Shown here: piece by piece, positions 31,774 through 42,139 of the stretch
Numbering within the stretch: position 1 is the first letter of the stretch
How the letters are laid out: the number at the start of each line of letters is the position of its first letter
Source of the DNA: Hydnum rufescens UP504
Taxonomy: Eukaryota > Basidiomycota > Agaricomycetes > Cantharellales > Hydnaceae
Direction: 5' to 3'
NCBI GenBank assembly: GCA_014904985.1
Contig: MU129211.1
Location: forward strand, 1-53,816
Length of the DNA stretch: 53,816 nt
Notes under the pieces: generated by a model
The model's database searches: none
Told to the model about the DNA's origin: nothing
Seen by the model: only the letters and a program-made list of their open reading frames with translations
Program-made: the position numbers and the translations under genes

Positions 31774-32470
31774 GAAGCGTTGAGCACTCGAGATCCAGGA
31801 GTTGAAAGCGAGGCGGCGCTGGGATGTGAGGCGGGGCTTGGCAAGTGGGATAAATCATCACCTATATCCATTGAGGATGTATTCAAATCATTTGAGGGCC
31901 TGCACAGCTCCAAATAATTGCTACACATCGAGACGAGGTGTAGGTGTAGACAACGCATTGTAATCGATAAGTTAGGTGATTTAGCCATCGACAAGTCCCC
32001 GGATGAAGCTTTCTCTGTTTAAGCTGTGATTGCCAGATACTCCGCAAGGTCGTCTCAGGTCGTTTCATTGGTTCATGAGATTGGTACAGTTCCCGACGAA
32101 TTTCCTGTAATCGGGCCGGGAGTAATATTTCATCTTGATGGAAGCGCCCGTGTATATTCTTTCCTTATTTGTTGAATCGTCGTATCGGACGCTCCTCTAC
32201 GGTTGCCGAGACGGACCAGGATGAAATCAATTTTCTGTGTTCGCAATTCCCAATCGGCAAATGCCTGTACACTACTTCTCCCACAACCATAAACCCTGCA
32301 TCATCAACAATCTCCTCAACAAGTCTCACTCAAATCTTGCCCATTTTTCACTCAATCTTCTAGCTTCCTTCAGAAATTATGTATATATGTAGCTAGAAAC
32401 ATACATAGAAGTCATGGATGAGAAAAAAAAAAGAAAGGATAAAAATTGGGCGGCCAGTGCCTACAGGCAC
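31738..32470. repeat. Duplicated segment, copy 1 (with 39081-39795)
   Basis: Starts TGCGTCTTCTCATCGAGAAG inside the first exon of the TPR gene and runs through its 5' flank to GGGCGGCCAGTGCC. Copy 2 begins directly after the N-gap at 39081 with the same words and only scattered single-base differences. Confidence 0.92.
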
Positions 32471-32903
32471 TCATGGGGTTTGATGCCCTGCGAGGGCAGA
32501 GGACACCCAGGAGTCTACACACACGAAGTTTGGTGTGTGTGGGCTCACAGGTTCTCACAGTATTCATGGTTCTGTGTCAGCACCACAATATGCAGTGCGA
32601 CAGTGCCGGATGTCGTTCTTCCGGGTCATCGGGGGACCCGGGGTTTGTCCTTGCTTTCATAATGGTCATCAGTGGCAGGGTTATCATACAGAGGGGTCAC
32701 CAGAACCCTGGACAAGCCCCAGAAATATACCAGCGGCATGAACAGCACTGGCCCCTAGGCCAGCACAGACCATGGCACTGCTACATTACCTGATGCTGGC
32801 ACCAGGGGGAGGGATGGGAAGGAAGGTGCTTATTATTGAAAGAAATTCCTTGGGGGAGGCCTACAGGGTGGAATAGCGATAGATGAGTGAAAATCAAAAG
32901 GAC

Positions 32904-33000
32904 GGCAAAAAGAGCAGCCTCAGCTGCTCTTTCTGCCCAATGTATATGCTTAACAACACAGATGCACCATTATTACCACACCCCAGCTTCTGGGGTGTGG
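32904..33000 (-). repeat. Hairpin-intron unit relative, left arm
   Basis: Inner-type hairpin (AAAAAGAGCAGC/GCTGCTCTTT, 32904-32937) and outer-type hairpin (CCACACCCCAG/CTGGGGTGTGG, 32976-33000), in the same order as the 7-8.7 kb units when read on the minus strand. The donor site is not conserved. Confidence 0.7.
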
Positions 33001-33065
33001 TGGGTCTGCTGGTTGGTGTTTGTGTCATTTGAGGGCCGGCAAATTCCGTCACACTTCAACACCGG

Positions 33066-33500
33066 CAATTGCCAGGAGATTGAAAGGTGCGGACGGCATA
33101 ACACAGGCTAGTAGAAACAGATGTAATGATGGAAATATATAGCATATGATATAAGTTTAATCTTTATTTTAAAAGACTTGGGAAAAAGCCCAAAATGAGC
33201 AAGTTCCATATAGGGTCTATGTAGACAACTTGAAATTTTATTTGAGGGGCTCCTGTGCACCACATTGGTCCCATTTTTTAATATGTTACTTATATGTTAA
33301 CTTGGGACCAATGTGGTGCATAGGAGCCCCTCAAATAAAATTTCAAGTTGTCTACATAGACCCTATATGGAACTCGCTCATTTTGGGCTTTTTCCTGAGT
33401 CTTTTAAAATAAAGAATATCATATGCTACATATTTCCATCATTACATCTGTTTCTACTAGCCTGTGTTATGCCATCTGCACCTTTCAATCTCCTGGCAAT
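33066..33500. repeat. Inner palindrome (about 200-bp arms)
   Basis: Arms 33066-33273 and 33303-33500 pair almost completely around a 29-base AT-rich loop. Open frames across it are by-products. Confidence 0.88.
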
Positions 33501-33503
33501 TTA

Positions 33504-33953
33504 GACTCGTGACCAGTACCCTCAGCTTGCTGAGGGACTGGTACAATGGGGACTGCTGAGAGGTTGTGGTCGAAACTTATCTGGGTGTCCAATCATATCA
33601 TTTTTCCCATGAAAATTAATCTTAACTTTAGTTGCTTTTTGAATGTGAATTGATGAAGTTAAATCAATAAATCTACCTTCACCTACACAAAATTAAGATG
33701 ATGGCTCCATCGTCGAGAGTCCCGGTGCCTAGAATGCCAGCTACACCCTGGAGCATTTCCCGTGCATCTAAGAGGCATGGACACCCCAAGTATGATCCTC
33801 AGCTTAGATAGAGAGCCATTCAAAAAGCAACTGAAGCTAGGTTTAATTTCCGTGGGAACAATGATATGATTGGATGCCAGGATAAGTTTTGAACCTCTCG
33901 GCAGTCCCCATTGTACCAGTCCCTCAGCAAGCTGAGGGTACTGGTCACGAGTC
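33504..33953. mobile_element. TA-flanked MITE (450 bp)
   Basis: Terminal inverted repeats begin GACTCGTGACCAGTACC and continue about 50 bp, each containing its own CCCTCAGC/GCTGAGGG hairpin. Flanked by TA at 33502-33503 and 33954-33955, the target duplication of Tc1/mariner-class elements. No transposase inside. Confidence 0.85.
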
Positions 33954-34030
33954 TACTGGCAATTGCTGGTGTTGAAGTGTGACGGAATTTGCCGGCCCTC
34001 AAATGACACAAACACCAACCAGCAGACCCA

Positions 34031-34127
34031 CCACACCCCAGAAGCTGGGGTGTGGTAATAATGGTGCATCTGTGTTGTTAAGCATATACATTGGGCAGAA
34101 AGAGCAGCTGAGGCTGCTCTTTTTGCC
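34031..34127 (+). repeat. Hairpin-intron unit relative, right arm
   Basis: Mirror copy of the 32904-33000 unit: CCACACCCCAG/CTGGGGTGTGG (34031-34056) followed by a GCAGAAAGAGCAGC/GCTGCTCTTTTTGC hairpin (34095-34127). A pyrimidine-rich stretch and CCCTGTAG acceptor-like site lie at about 34160-34172. Confidence 0.65.
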
Positions 34128-34747
34128 GTCCTTTTGATTTTCACTCATCTATCGCTATTCCACCCTGTAGGCCTCCCCCAAGGAATTTCTTTCAATAATA
34201 AGCACCTTCCTTCCCCTGGTGCCAGCATCAGGTAATGTAGCAGCGCCATGGTCTGTGCTGGCCTAGGGGCCAGTGCTGTTCATGCCGCTGGTATATTTCT
34301 GGGGCTTGTCCAGGGTTCTGGTGACCCCTCTGTATGATAACCCTGCCACTGATGACCATTATGAAAGCAAGGACAAACCCCGGGTCCCCCGATGACCCGG
34401 AAGAACGACATCTGGCACTGTCGCACTGCATATTGTGGTGCTGACACAGAACCATGAATACTGTGAGAACCTGTGAGCCCACACACACCAAACTTTGTGT
34501 GTGTAGACTCCTGGGTGTCCTCTGCCCTCGCAGGGCATCAAACCCCATGAGTGCCTGTAGGCACTGGCCGCCCAATTTTTATCCTTTCTTTTTTTTTCTC
34601 ATCCATGACTTCTATGTATGTTTCTAGCTACATATATACATAATTTCTGAAGGAAGCTAGAAGATTGAGTGAAAAATGGGCAAGATTTGAGTGAGACTTG
34701 TTGAGGAGATTGTTGATGATGCAGGGTTTATGGTTGTGGGAGAAGTA

Positions 34748-35153
34748 CTATTAGTTATGGGGTTCAGTGCCACGATTGGGTACTTGCCACGACCCCTCTA
34801 GCCCCTTCAATTCTCCCCCATTGCGGCCCATATTCCATACATAGGAGCAAGCAGTATATACCTAGGGTTCTGCGCAAAAAGAATGCCAAAAATCATTGAA
34901 TTGTTGCTTCTTTCCATTACTTTAACCTTGAAGCAGATGAAAATTTGGTGGTTTTGAACCACTATAATTGCTTTAGCAAGTCAAGGAGCCCTTGGATCAG
35001 GGAAATGTTGTTGCTAAACTATGGGGCACTCCTCTAGCAAGTCATCAACGAAATTCCAGGACCTTTGGAGCTAAATTAGAGCTATAAATGTCTAATGACT
35101 AACTTGGGTTTGGAGGGCAAAACACAAATAATTTTCAAACTCCACCTACTATC
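34748..35153. other. No gene recognised
   Basis: Separates the palindrome from the transposase. It may hold the transposon's 5' end, but no terminal repeat was identified. Confidence 0.4.
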
Positions 35154-36087
35154 ATGCCCCATCAAAAGTGCCATATGAGTCAAGAGTACACTGAAGAGGA
35201 TGTCCAGAAAGCTCTTTCTGAGCTGAGAGATGGTGTCCATAAGAATGCTGCAGCTGCCGCTCAAGCTCATAATATCCCACCTAGGACCCTTCAATGGCAT
35301 GTCCAGCATGGTGGAAATGCATCAAGACAACAAATGCATGTGGCACAGCAGCTCCTGACACCTGCACAGGTGAGTGGTCATCAGTATCTTGTAGATATAC
35401 ACTCAATTTCTTTTTCCAAGGAAAATGTATTGCTCGACTGGATTACTCACCTTGGCTTTCTTGCCCAGCCTCTAGATTGCTGGACGGTTGGCCCATTTGT
35501 CAAGGACTTATGTGGCAAATTCCCTGGGAAGTGCTGGCTGCAACGGTTCCTACAATGTCATAAAAATGAGACCTGGTATTGCCAATCCTCTGCCCTTGAC
35601 CCCAAGCGTGCACGCTCATTCAACTACACTACCGTACATGACTATTTCAATAAGCTGAAGGCAGTCCTGGAGGAACATGACATTCCTTGGGAGAATGTTT
35701 ATAATATGGATGAAAAGGGCTGTCAGCTTGGCAGTGGTCACAAAGGTCAGCACCAAAAATACCTTTTTGAGCACAATTCTAGGGAGCGATACTGTGTTTG
35801 TGATGCCAACCTTGAGCTTGTCACAGTTGTCGAGTGTGTAAGTGCAGATGGTTTTGTACTCAAGCCCTACATCATCTTTAAGGGCAAACAGCTCCAGCAT
35901 TCTTGGTTTGAAGCATCAGGGGCAGAGTGCGCAGCTGGGTAAGCACTGTTCACAACTACCTGTTGTAGTCACTAAATATACAAGTCATGTCAGTATTGGC
36001 GTGTCATCAAACGGCTGGATAGATAATGATCATTGTGAGAAATGGCTCACTGTCCACCTAATGCACCCTCAAAACAGTACCTCTTAG
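35154..36087 (+). pseudogene. Pogo-like DDE transposase, 3'-truncated
   Basis: Cut-and-paste transposase of the Tc1/mariner-pogo group. The N-terminal pipsqueak-type helix-turn-helix is YTEEDVQKALSELRDG..NAAAAAQAHNIPPRTL. It is followed by LLTPAQ, an intron (GTGAGT to CCAAG, about 35370-35419), then ENVLLDWITHLG of the CENP-B-type HTH. The first catalytic Asp is in YNMDEKGCQLG. A hydrophobic DDE strand follows (LVTVVECVSADG), then FKPYIIFKG-like KPYIIFKGKQLQ. After a possible second intron comes SSNGWIDNDHCEKWLTVH. The frame then ends in repeats at about 36087, so the second Asp (usually D-G-H) and the third acid are missing. Inactive. The cut coincides with a 16-bp inverted repeat. Confidence 0.82.
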
Positions 36088-36124
36088 GTGGTTTGAGTTT
36101 GCATCTGGAAACCACCTAAGAGGT
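36079..36124. repeat. Perfect 16-bp inverted repeat at transposase break
   Basis: ACCTCTTAGGTGGTTT (36079-36094) pairs with 36109-36124 across a 14-base loop, exactly where transposase homology stops. Confidence 0.85.
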
Positions 36125-36289
36125 GTTCTGAGTATAGGCGTGTCTAAGACACACCTGAGGAGTATTTTTAGGGAATTTTTTTCTAAGTTCACTATATAGA
36201 CATGCCTAAAATAGAGCCCGCCGCAGGCGCCGCCTGGGAGGGTTTGTTCACCAGCTGGAGAGTGTTACAGGTCTAATTTAGGCATGTCT

Positions 36290-37480
36290 AATAAGATATT
36301 TTCTGGAGCCTTAGAGGTGTCTATCATCTGTACTGTGTGTCTACTGGTGTCTAAATCAAACATTTTGAGCCCAAGGCCCCCAGTGGCAGCACTAATAGGT
36401 GTCTAATGGTGTCTACTAGTGTCTAAATTAAAACAAAGGCATCTCATGGTGTCTAATAGTGTCTAATAGTGTCTAATAGTGTCTAATAGTATCTAAATCA
36501 AACATTTTGAGCCCAAGGCCCCCAGTGGCAGTACTAATAGGTGTCTAATGGTGTCTACTTGTGTCTAAATTAAAACAAAGGCATCTCATGGTGTCTAATA
36601 GTGTCTAATAGTATCTAAATCAAACATTTTGAGCCAAGGCCCCCAGTGGCAGTACTAATAGGTGTCTAATGGTGTCTACTTGTGTCTAAATTCAAACAAA
36701 GGCATCTCATGGTGTTTAATAGTGTCTAATAGTATCTAAATCAAACATTTTGAGCCCAAGGCCCCCAGTGGCAGTACTAATAGGTGTCTAATGGTGTCTA
36801 CTTGTGTCTAAATTAAAACAAAGGCATCTCATGGTGTCTAATAGTGTCTAAATCAAACATTTTCCCAGGGCCCCTGCTTGGGTCATGGTACTGGTGGGGG
36901 TCTAATGGTGTCTAGATCAATAATCATGGTACTATTTCAGGTGCATGTCTACTGTCTAAATTGAAACAAAAGCATCTGCTCAGGGGACATCATTAGGTGG
37001 TGTCTCATGGTGTCTAATGTCTAAGTCAACACTTGTGGATGCATGCCTACTGGTGTCTAAATCAAACATTTTGGCACCAAGGCACCTGCTCAGGTGGCAT
37101 TACTAAGAGGTGTCAAATGGTGTCTAGATCCCTTAATTGTGGCTTAAATTGTGGGACTCTGGTGGATGCCTGCCTAGTAATGTCTAAATCAAACTTTTTG
37201 ACATAAGGGCACCTACTCAGGTGACATCATTAGGTGGTGTCTAATGGTGTCTAAATCAAACATTTGACATAAAGGCACCTGCTCAGGTGGGAGTACTAAG
37301 AGATGTCTAATGGTGTCTAGATCAGTAATTGTGGGACCATTGCAGATGTGCATCTACTAGTGTCCAAATCAAAACAAAGGCAACTGCTTGGATGACATCA
37401 TTAGGTGTTTCATGGAGTCTAATGCTGTCTAAATCAATAGTTGTGGTTGCTCCTGTGGATGTCTGTCTACTACTAATCTC
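36290..37480 (+). repeat. GTGTCTAA-rich minisatellite (120-139-bp unit)
   Basis: Units start near TTTGAGCCCAAGGCCCCCAG at about 36366, 36505, 36628 and 36748, then decay toward 37480. Inside each unit GGTGTCTAATGGTGTCTA and AGTGTCTAAT words repeat. The TGTCTA core is shared with the 10-bp array that follows. Confidence 0.88.
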
Positions 37481-37724
37481 TGACCCAAAGGTGCTTGTTC
37501 AGGTGCCTAGGTAGGGTCCAAATGGTCTCTACATGAATAACCCCTGCAGGTGCTGCCAGAATGTTTGTGAGAAAATCATGGAAGAACTTGGACTTGAACA
37601 CAGATTCAGTCTGCCCATTGGCCCCCCCCCCTTTCTCATTGGGGGTTTCTATTAGGGTACTAGGGGGTGAATTAATCCACAACCAGCATTTCAATAGTCC
37701 CTCATATGATCCTTTGCAGTATCA

Positions 37725-38752
37725 TGCATAGACATGCCTAGATATTCTGAAACTGGTCTAAACATGTGTCTATACATGTCTAGGTGTGTCTAGACATGCC
37801 TAGGTGTGTCTAGGCATGTCTAGACATGTCTAGACACACCTAGTAGATGTGTCTAGGCATGTCTAGCATGTCTAGGCATGTCTAGGTGTGTCTAGACATG
37901 TCTAGGTGTGTCTAGACATGTCTAGGCATGTCTAGGTGTGTCTAGACATGTCTAGACATGTCTAGGTGTGTCTAGGCATGTCTAGACATGTCTAGACGTG
38001 TCTAGACATGTCTAGGTGTGTCTAGACATGTCTAGACATGTCTAGGCATGTCTAGGCATGTCTAGACATGTCTAGGCATGTCTAGGCATGTCTAGGCATG
38101 TCTAGGCATGTCTAGGCATGTCTAGGTGTGTCTAGACATGTCTAGGTGTGTCTAGAATGTCTAGGTGTGTCTAGACATGGCTAGAACTGCTAGGCATGTC
38201 TAGTGTGTCTAGACAGTCTAGCATGTCTAGGTGTGTCTAGACATGTCTAGACATGTCTAGACATGTCTAGGCATGTCTAGGCATGTCTAGACATGTCTAG
38301 ACATGTCTAGACATGTCTAGACATGTCTAGACATGTCTAGACATGTCTAGACATGTCTAGACATGTCTAGGCATGTCTAGGCATGTCTAGGCATGTCTAG
38401 GCATGTCTAGACATGTCTAGGCATGTCTAGACATGTCTAGGCATGTCTAGACATGTCTAGGTGTGTCTAGACATGTCTAGGTGTGTCTAGACATGTCTAG
38501 GTGTGTCTAGACATGTCTAGGCATGTCTAGCATGTCTAGGCATGTCTAGGCATGTCTAGGCATGTCTAGGCATGTCTAGGCATGTCTAGGCATGTCTAGG
38601 CATGTCTAGGCATGTCTAGGCATGTCTAGGCATGTCTAGGCATGTCTAGGCATGTCTAGGCATGTCTAGGCATGTCTAGGCATGTCTAGGCATGTCTAGG
38701 CATGTCTAGGCATGTCTAGGTGTGTCTAGACATGTCTAGGCATGCCTAGTTG
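37725..38752 (+). repeat. 10-bp tandem repeat array (about 100 copies)
   Basis: Decamers of three main types, aCATGTCTAG, gCATGTCTAG and gTGTGTCTAG, arranged in a mosaic until about 38530, then about 19 uninterrupted gCATGTCTAG copies to about 38720. Consecutive copies form palindromes such as CTAGACATGTCTAG. The period equals about one DNA helical turn. Stops occur in every frame, so it is not coding. Confidence 0.95.
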
Positions 38753-39055
38753 TACCCATGCCCATCAGCCTTGGACCTCATTGTGCCACTGGATTAGGAC
38801 TTATCTAGAATGGATCTATTAATTCATCTAGATACACATCTACATTCTTTTCACTAAGTGAATCAGGAAGGGGTGTTTCCAACTCATCATCTTCAGAGTC
38901 AATATCATCAAGGGAGTACTGTTCTTCAGGAGATGCCATTGGGAAATCCTTCATATTCAGTGGTTTGTGTGTCAGTTACTTGGCTGCTGAGGGTCCTGGC
39001 GACTTGTCTTGAATATAGAACTGCCTGATTATCTCTTTCCTCTTTTTTTTTTTTT
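38753..39055. other. Flank before assembly gap
   Basis: A minus-strand frame at about 38870-38940 is acidic (SLDDIDSEDDELETPLPDS) and could be a remnant of a coding tail. Not assignable. Ends in a T-run against the gap. Confidence 0.4.
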
Positions 39056-39080
39056 NNNNNNNNNNNNNNNNNNNNNNNNN
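39056..39080. other. Assembly gap (25 N)
   Basis: Twenty-five N bases between a T-run and the start of the second copy of the 31738 segment. Confidence 1.
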
Positions 39081-39795
39081 TGCGTCTTCTCATCGAGAAG
39101 AATCCTCTGGATGCCACGAAGCGTTGAGCACTCGAATCCAGGAGTTGAAAGCGAGGCGGCGCTGGAGTGTGAGGCGGGCTTGGCAAGTGGATAAATCATC
39201 ACCTATATCCATTGAGAGATGTATTCAAATCATTTGAGGGCCTGCACAGCTCCAAATAATGCTACACATCGAGGACGAGGTGTAGGGTAGACAACGCATT
39301 GTAATCGATAAGTTAGGTGATTTAGCCATCGACAAGTCCCCGGATGAAGCTTTCTCTGTTTAAGCTGTGATTGCCAGATACTCGCCAAGGTCGTCTCAGG
39401 TCGTTTCATTGGTTCATGAGATTTTTACAGTTCCCACGAATTTCCTGTAATCGGCCGGGAGTAATATTTCATCTTGATGGAAGCGCCCGTGTATATTCTT
39501 TCCTTATTTGTTGAATCGTCGTATCGGACGCTCCTCTACGGTTGCCGAGACGGACCAGGATGAAATCAATTTTCTGTGTTCTCAATTCCCAATCGGCAAA
39601 TGCCTGTACACTACTTCTCCCACAACCATAAACCCTGCATCATCAACAATCTCCTCATCAAGTCTCGCTCAAATCTTGCCATTTTTCACTCGATCTTCTA
39701 GCTTCCTTCAGAAATTATGTATATATGTAGCTAGAAACATACATAGAAGTCATGGATGAGAAAAAAAAAGAAAGGAAAAAAATTGGGCGGCCAGT
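39081..39795. repeat. Duplicated segment, copy 2
   Basis: Begins TGCGTCTTCTCATCGAGAAG as at 31738 and follows copy 1 to GGGCGGCCAGTGCC with small indels (for example GAATCCAGG versus GAGATCCAGG). It contains the TPR-gene first-exon start (MASRGFFSMRRR, minus), cut by the gap. Confidence 0.92.
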
Positions 39796-39954
39796 GCCTG
39801 TAAAAAATGGGCAAGATTTGAGCGAGACTTGATGAGGAGATTGTTGACGATGCAGGGTTTATGGTTGTGGAGAAGTAGTGTACAGGCATTTGCCGATTGG
39901 GAATTGAGAACACAGAAAATTAGGTTTCATCCTGGTCCGTCTCGGCAACCGTAG
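39536..39954. repeat. Foldback (inverted-repeat) element
   Basis: The left arm from CTACGGTTGCCGAGACGG (39536) pairs with the right arm ending CCGTCTCGGCAACCGTAG (39954), each about 155 bp, around a centre of about 100 bases. Copy 1 (left arm from 32197) has the same left arm but a 2-kb centre and a truncated right arm. Confidence 0.88.
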
Positions 39955-39978
39955 CTCCTCCCAGTTGTTCGAGTTTCC

Positions 39979-40260
39979 TTATTCCAGTATTGCGAGCCAG
40001 AATGGCCTCTCCACTAAGTTGCTACCACGGCAGCACAAGCTCAGTCTCTGTGTGCCTCTGCGACTGCCCTGAAGGAAAGTCCCTTCCTCACCCAAAGCTG
40101 CTTCAGATGGTGCCAAACGACTTCCGTTTCCGTAAGGTTGATTCTGATGAGCATTGATCCCAATTGTCACGGCGCTCCATTCCCCGCTTTCTTGTCGGTG
40201 TTTATCATAAATTACAGTCTTTGAGTGGTCAATGAACACACGCCCCCAGGTCAACATCAA
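39979..40260 (-). CDS. Unidentified protein fragment
   Basis: A 93-codon frame with protein-like words (WGRVFIDHSKTVIYDKHRQ, SAVTIGINAHQNQPYGNG) that I cannot assign. GRVFIDH is weakly reminiscent of a WW-like strand, but the second Trp spacing does not fit. Possibly one exon of a broken gene. Confidence 0.3.
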   Translation of the reverse strand: MMLTWGRVFIDHSKTVIYDKHRQESGEWSAVTIGINAHQNQPYGNGSRLAPSEAALGEEGTFLQGSRRGTQRLSLCCRGSNLVERPFWLAILE

Positions 40261-40559
40261 CTTATATGATATTCACTCGCTCTTTTCGGTGCCTCAATGG
40301 GGTGTACTGTAGATGCCTTCGCATCTCCCCACAGCTGTTCGATTAGTCCTGCACGCTTGAGGCTGGAATCTTTGACTTGGACTTTATCGCGTGGCTTGAA
40401 GGTGGTCTCTCAGATGTATCAGGCATACGATTCCGTCTCATTACTCTTGAGTCCGCGTCGAGTATCTGGTTCGTCTCTGGCCTCGCCTCTCTCCCGACTA
40501 TTTCCCAGAATTACCACGTCTGTGGAGTACTCTTCTCCCTGGTCGCTCAATCAGCGGAC

Positions 40560-40790
40560 ATTACTGTAAATATTCACGCCCTCTGGATTTGTCTTGATCG
40601 CTTCCGCCTGGTGGCCAATTTTAAAAGATCGGTAGAGAAGTTGACACCAGAGTGAACCCGACCTAGACATAATATTTTGGTCGATCTGTTTCCAGGACGC
40701 GGTAAATATCTACCATTTACCCTCAGTGCTTCCTCATGGTGACCAGATTTCGGAAGATCTATGGAGGTCGAGGTCTCGCGTTCGAGGTCT
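40560..40790 (-). pseudogene. Decayed TPR-gene remnant
   Basis: The plus-strand words GGTGGCCAATTTTAAAAGATC, TTGGTCGATCTG and CTTCCTCATGGTGACCAGAT align with the 138-bp DNA repeat of the TPR gene at 28-30.7 kb (GGCGGCCAAATTTTGAAAG, GCCTCTTCATGGCGG). About one and a half degenerate units, many stops. Confidence 0.65.
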
Positions 40791-41429
40791 CAGGCTCGGT
40801 CCTCTGCTACTCACGTGGTTTAGCGGGCTTGGATTTCGCCTATTTCGGCCACCTGCATGTGGCGCTCGAGCGAAAACACCGCTTATGTAAACCTCGGAGT
40901 CGACCTAGGACTCTTATACAAGAATGATGCAGGCAGCAGCCGCAGCTCTAACTATATCGCTGTTCCTTGCATACTTTTTCCAGTTCTTGTCCGCTCTTGC
41001 GACATGTCTTGCCACGCACATCCAAATGTCATTGCTGGATCCACGGCGGATCGTCCAGCCGGGCATTCGATGGCCGATCTTGTGAATCAGTTGTACAAAG
41101 GCCCTCGACTGGAAATGTGGTTGAACTTTGCAACAAGCTTACGCAGGCCTGTCCGGCCTGAAGCACTGCAGGATCTGACATAATTGTTCCAGGGCGTCGG
41201 CTCGACACCACCGCAACCCCTACGTGCACATGGTACAGCCTTAATCGTCTATATGAGGAGGAATATCGTAGTGTATGTGTCCTTTATATCTTCGTCCACG
41301 CATGTCATCACCCCAAGAACTCATTGTAGGTCGTCCCACTGAAAACCCGAGGTGTCATCTGATGCCCATATAGGCTGGAGCTGGGCCATGCATGCCCCCC
41401 CTCCTCAATATCAAACCTACGGGCTAATT
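40791..41429. other. No gene recognised
   Basis: Short frames only. The stretch before 41430 should contain the start of the FAD monooxygenase relic, but no Met exon was found. Confidence 0.4.
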
Positions 41430-42049
41430 TCTCACTGGTGCGGATGATACAGGTTGTCTCGCAGCTGCCCTTGTTCTGCGCGAGAATGGCATCACCGTTC
41501 GACTCATAGAAAGGCTTTGGATTATCAGATCGGTGTCCGTGATAATGGCATCCAAGTAAGCGTGATAGACATCCCTGACTCCTTGATCTTTTAACCCCTT
41601 AACCAATGCTCTACCTCAGCCTAGGATTCTCGAGCTCCTCGGCCTGGCCGCACACATATTCGATGATTCTATCGAACCCCCTCAAATGAGAGCGTATGAC
41701 GGAAAACCTGTCATTAGGACGTGGGACTTTGGTGTGAAGGAACCCGCGACTCCAGCAGTTCCCTACGTTCGTAATATTCCCTTTATGGCTTGATATACCT
41801 CTTTTTATTTCCACTGTCTCTTCATTGCTCCAGCCCAATCCCCAGATACTCGGTGGATCCATCATGGAGGCCATCTTGCGCTCTCATCTTAGTCAGCTCG
41901 TCGTTACGGTTGACATAGAGACGGAACTTGTCGACTTTACGCAAGATGCTCACAAGGTGACAGCCAATCTGCTAAAACGCAACAAAAATGGTTCTTCGGA
42001 GAATGAAACCTTGGAGGTGGACTGGGTGATCGGCGCCGGTGGAGCTTGA
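41430..42049 (+). pseudogene. FAD-dependent aromatic monooxygenase, truncated
   Basis: N-terminal third of a PheA/TfdB-type flavin hydroxylase. The dinucleotide-binding turn reads TGADDTGCLAAALVLRENG (normally GAGPTG), then ITVRLIE. One lost base in GAAAGGCTTTGG breaks the frame before a DYQIGVRDNGIQ block. Exon 2 (41620-41766) reads LELLGLAAHIFDDSIEPP and MRAYDGKPVIRTWDFG. Exon 3 (41834-42049) reads PNPQILGGSIMEAILRSHL, then VDWVIGAGGA and TGA. The usual DG motif (GADGA) has its Asp changed to Gly, and the rest of the roughly 600-residue enzyme is absent. Non-functional. Confidence 0.75.
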
Positions 42050-42139
42050 AGCCCACAAAAATTAGAAAACAATGACGACCGTGACACCTGATAATATTAT
42101 TGTCAATCTCAACAAAGCATACAATGCCTACGTACGTGT

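Larger units (their letters stand above)
32273..34747. repeat. Large nested palindrome
   Basis: Outer arms 32273-33076 and 33956-34747 are near-perfect inverted copies, including mirrored open frames at 32446-32793 and 34228-34575 that are not genes. The centre (33077-33955) is filled by an inner palindrome and a MITE. The same left arm with a much smaller centre forms the foldback at 39536-39954, so the large version seems to be an expanded relative. Confidence 0.9.

Noticed and set aside
32446..34575. Pair of conserved 115-codon proteins
   Set aside because: They are mirror images in palindrome arms, with more than one frame open, no family features and no introns. DNA duplication explains the conservation.
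34228..34747. Telomere-like or centromere repeat
   Set aside because: Only a palindrome arm. No TTAGGG-type repeats anywhere in the window.
37725..38752. Array of p53-type half sites (AGACATGTCT fits RRRCATGYYY)
   Set aside because: Fungi have no p53. The match follows from the palindromic decamer.
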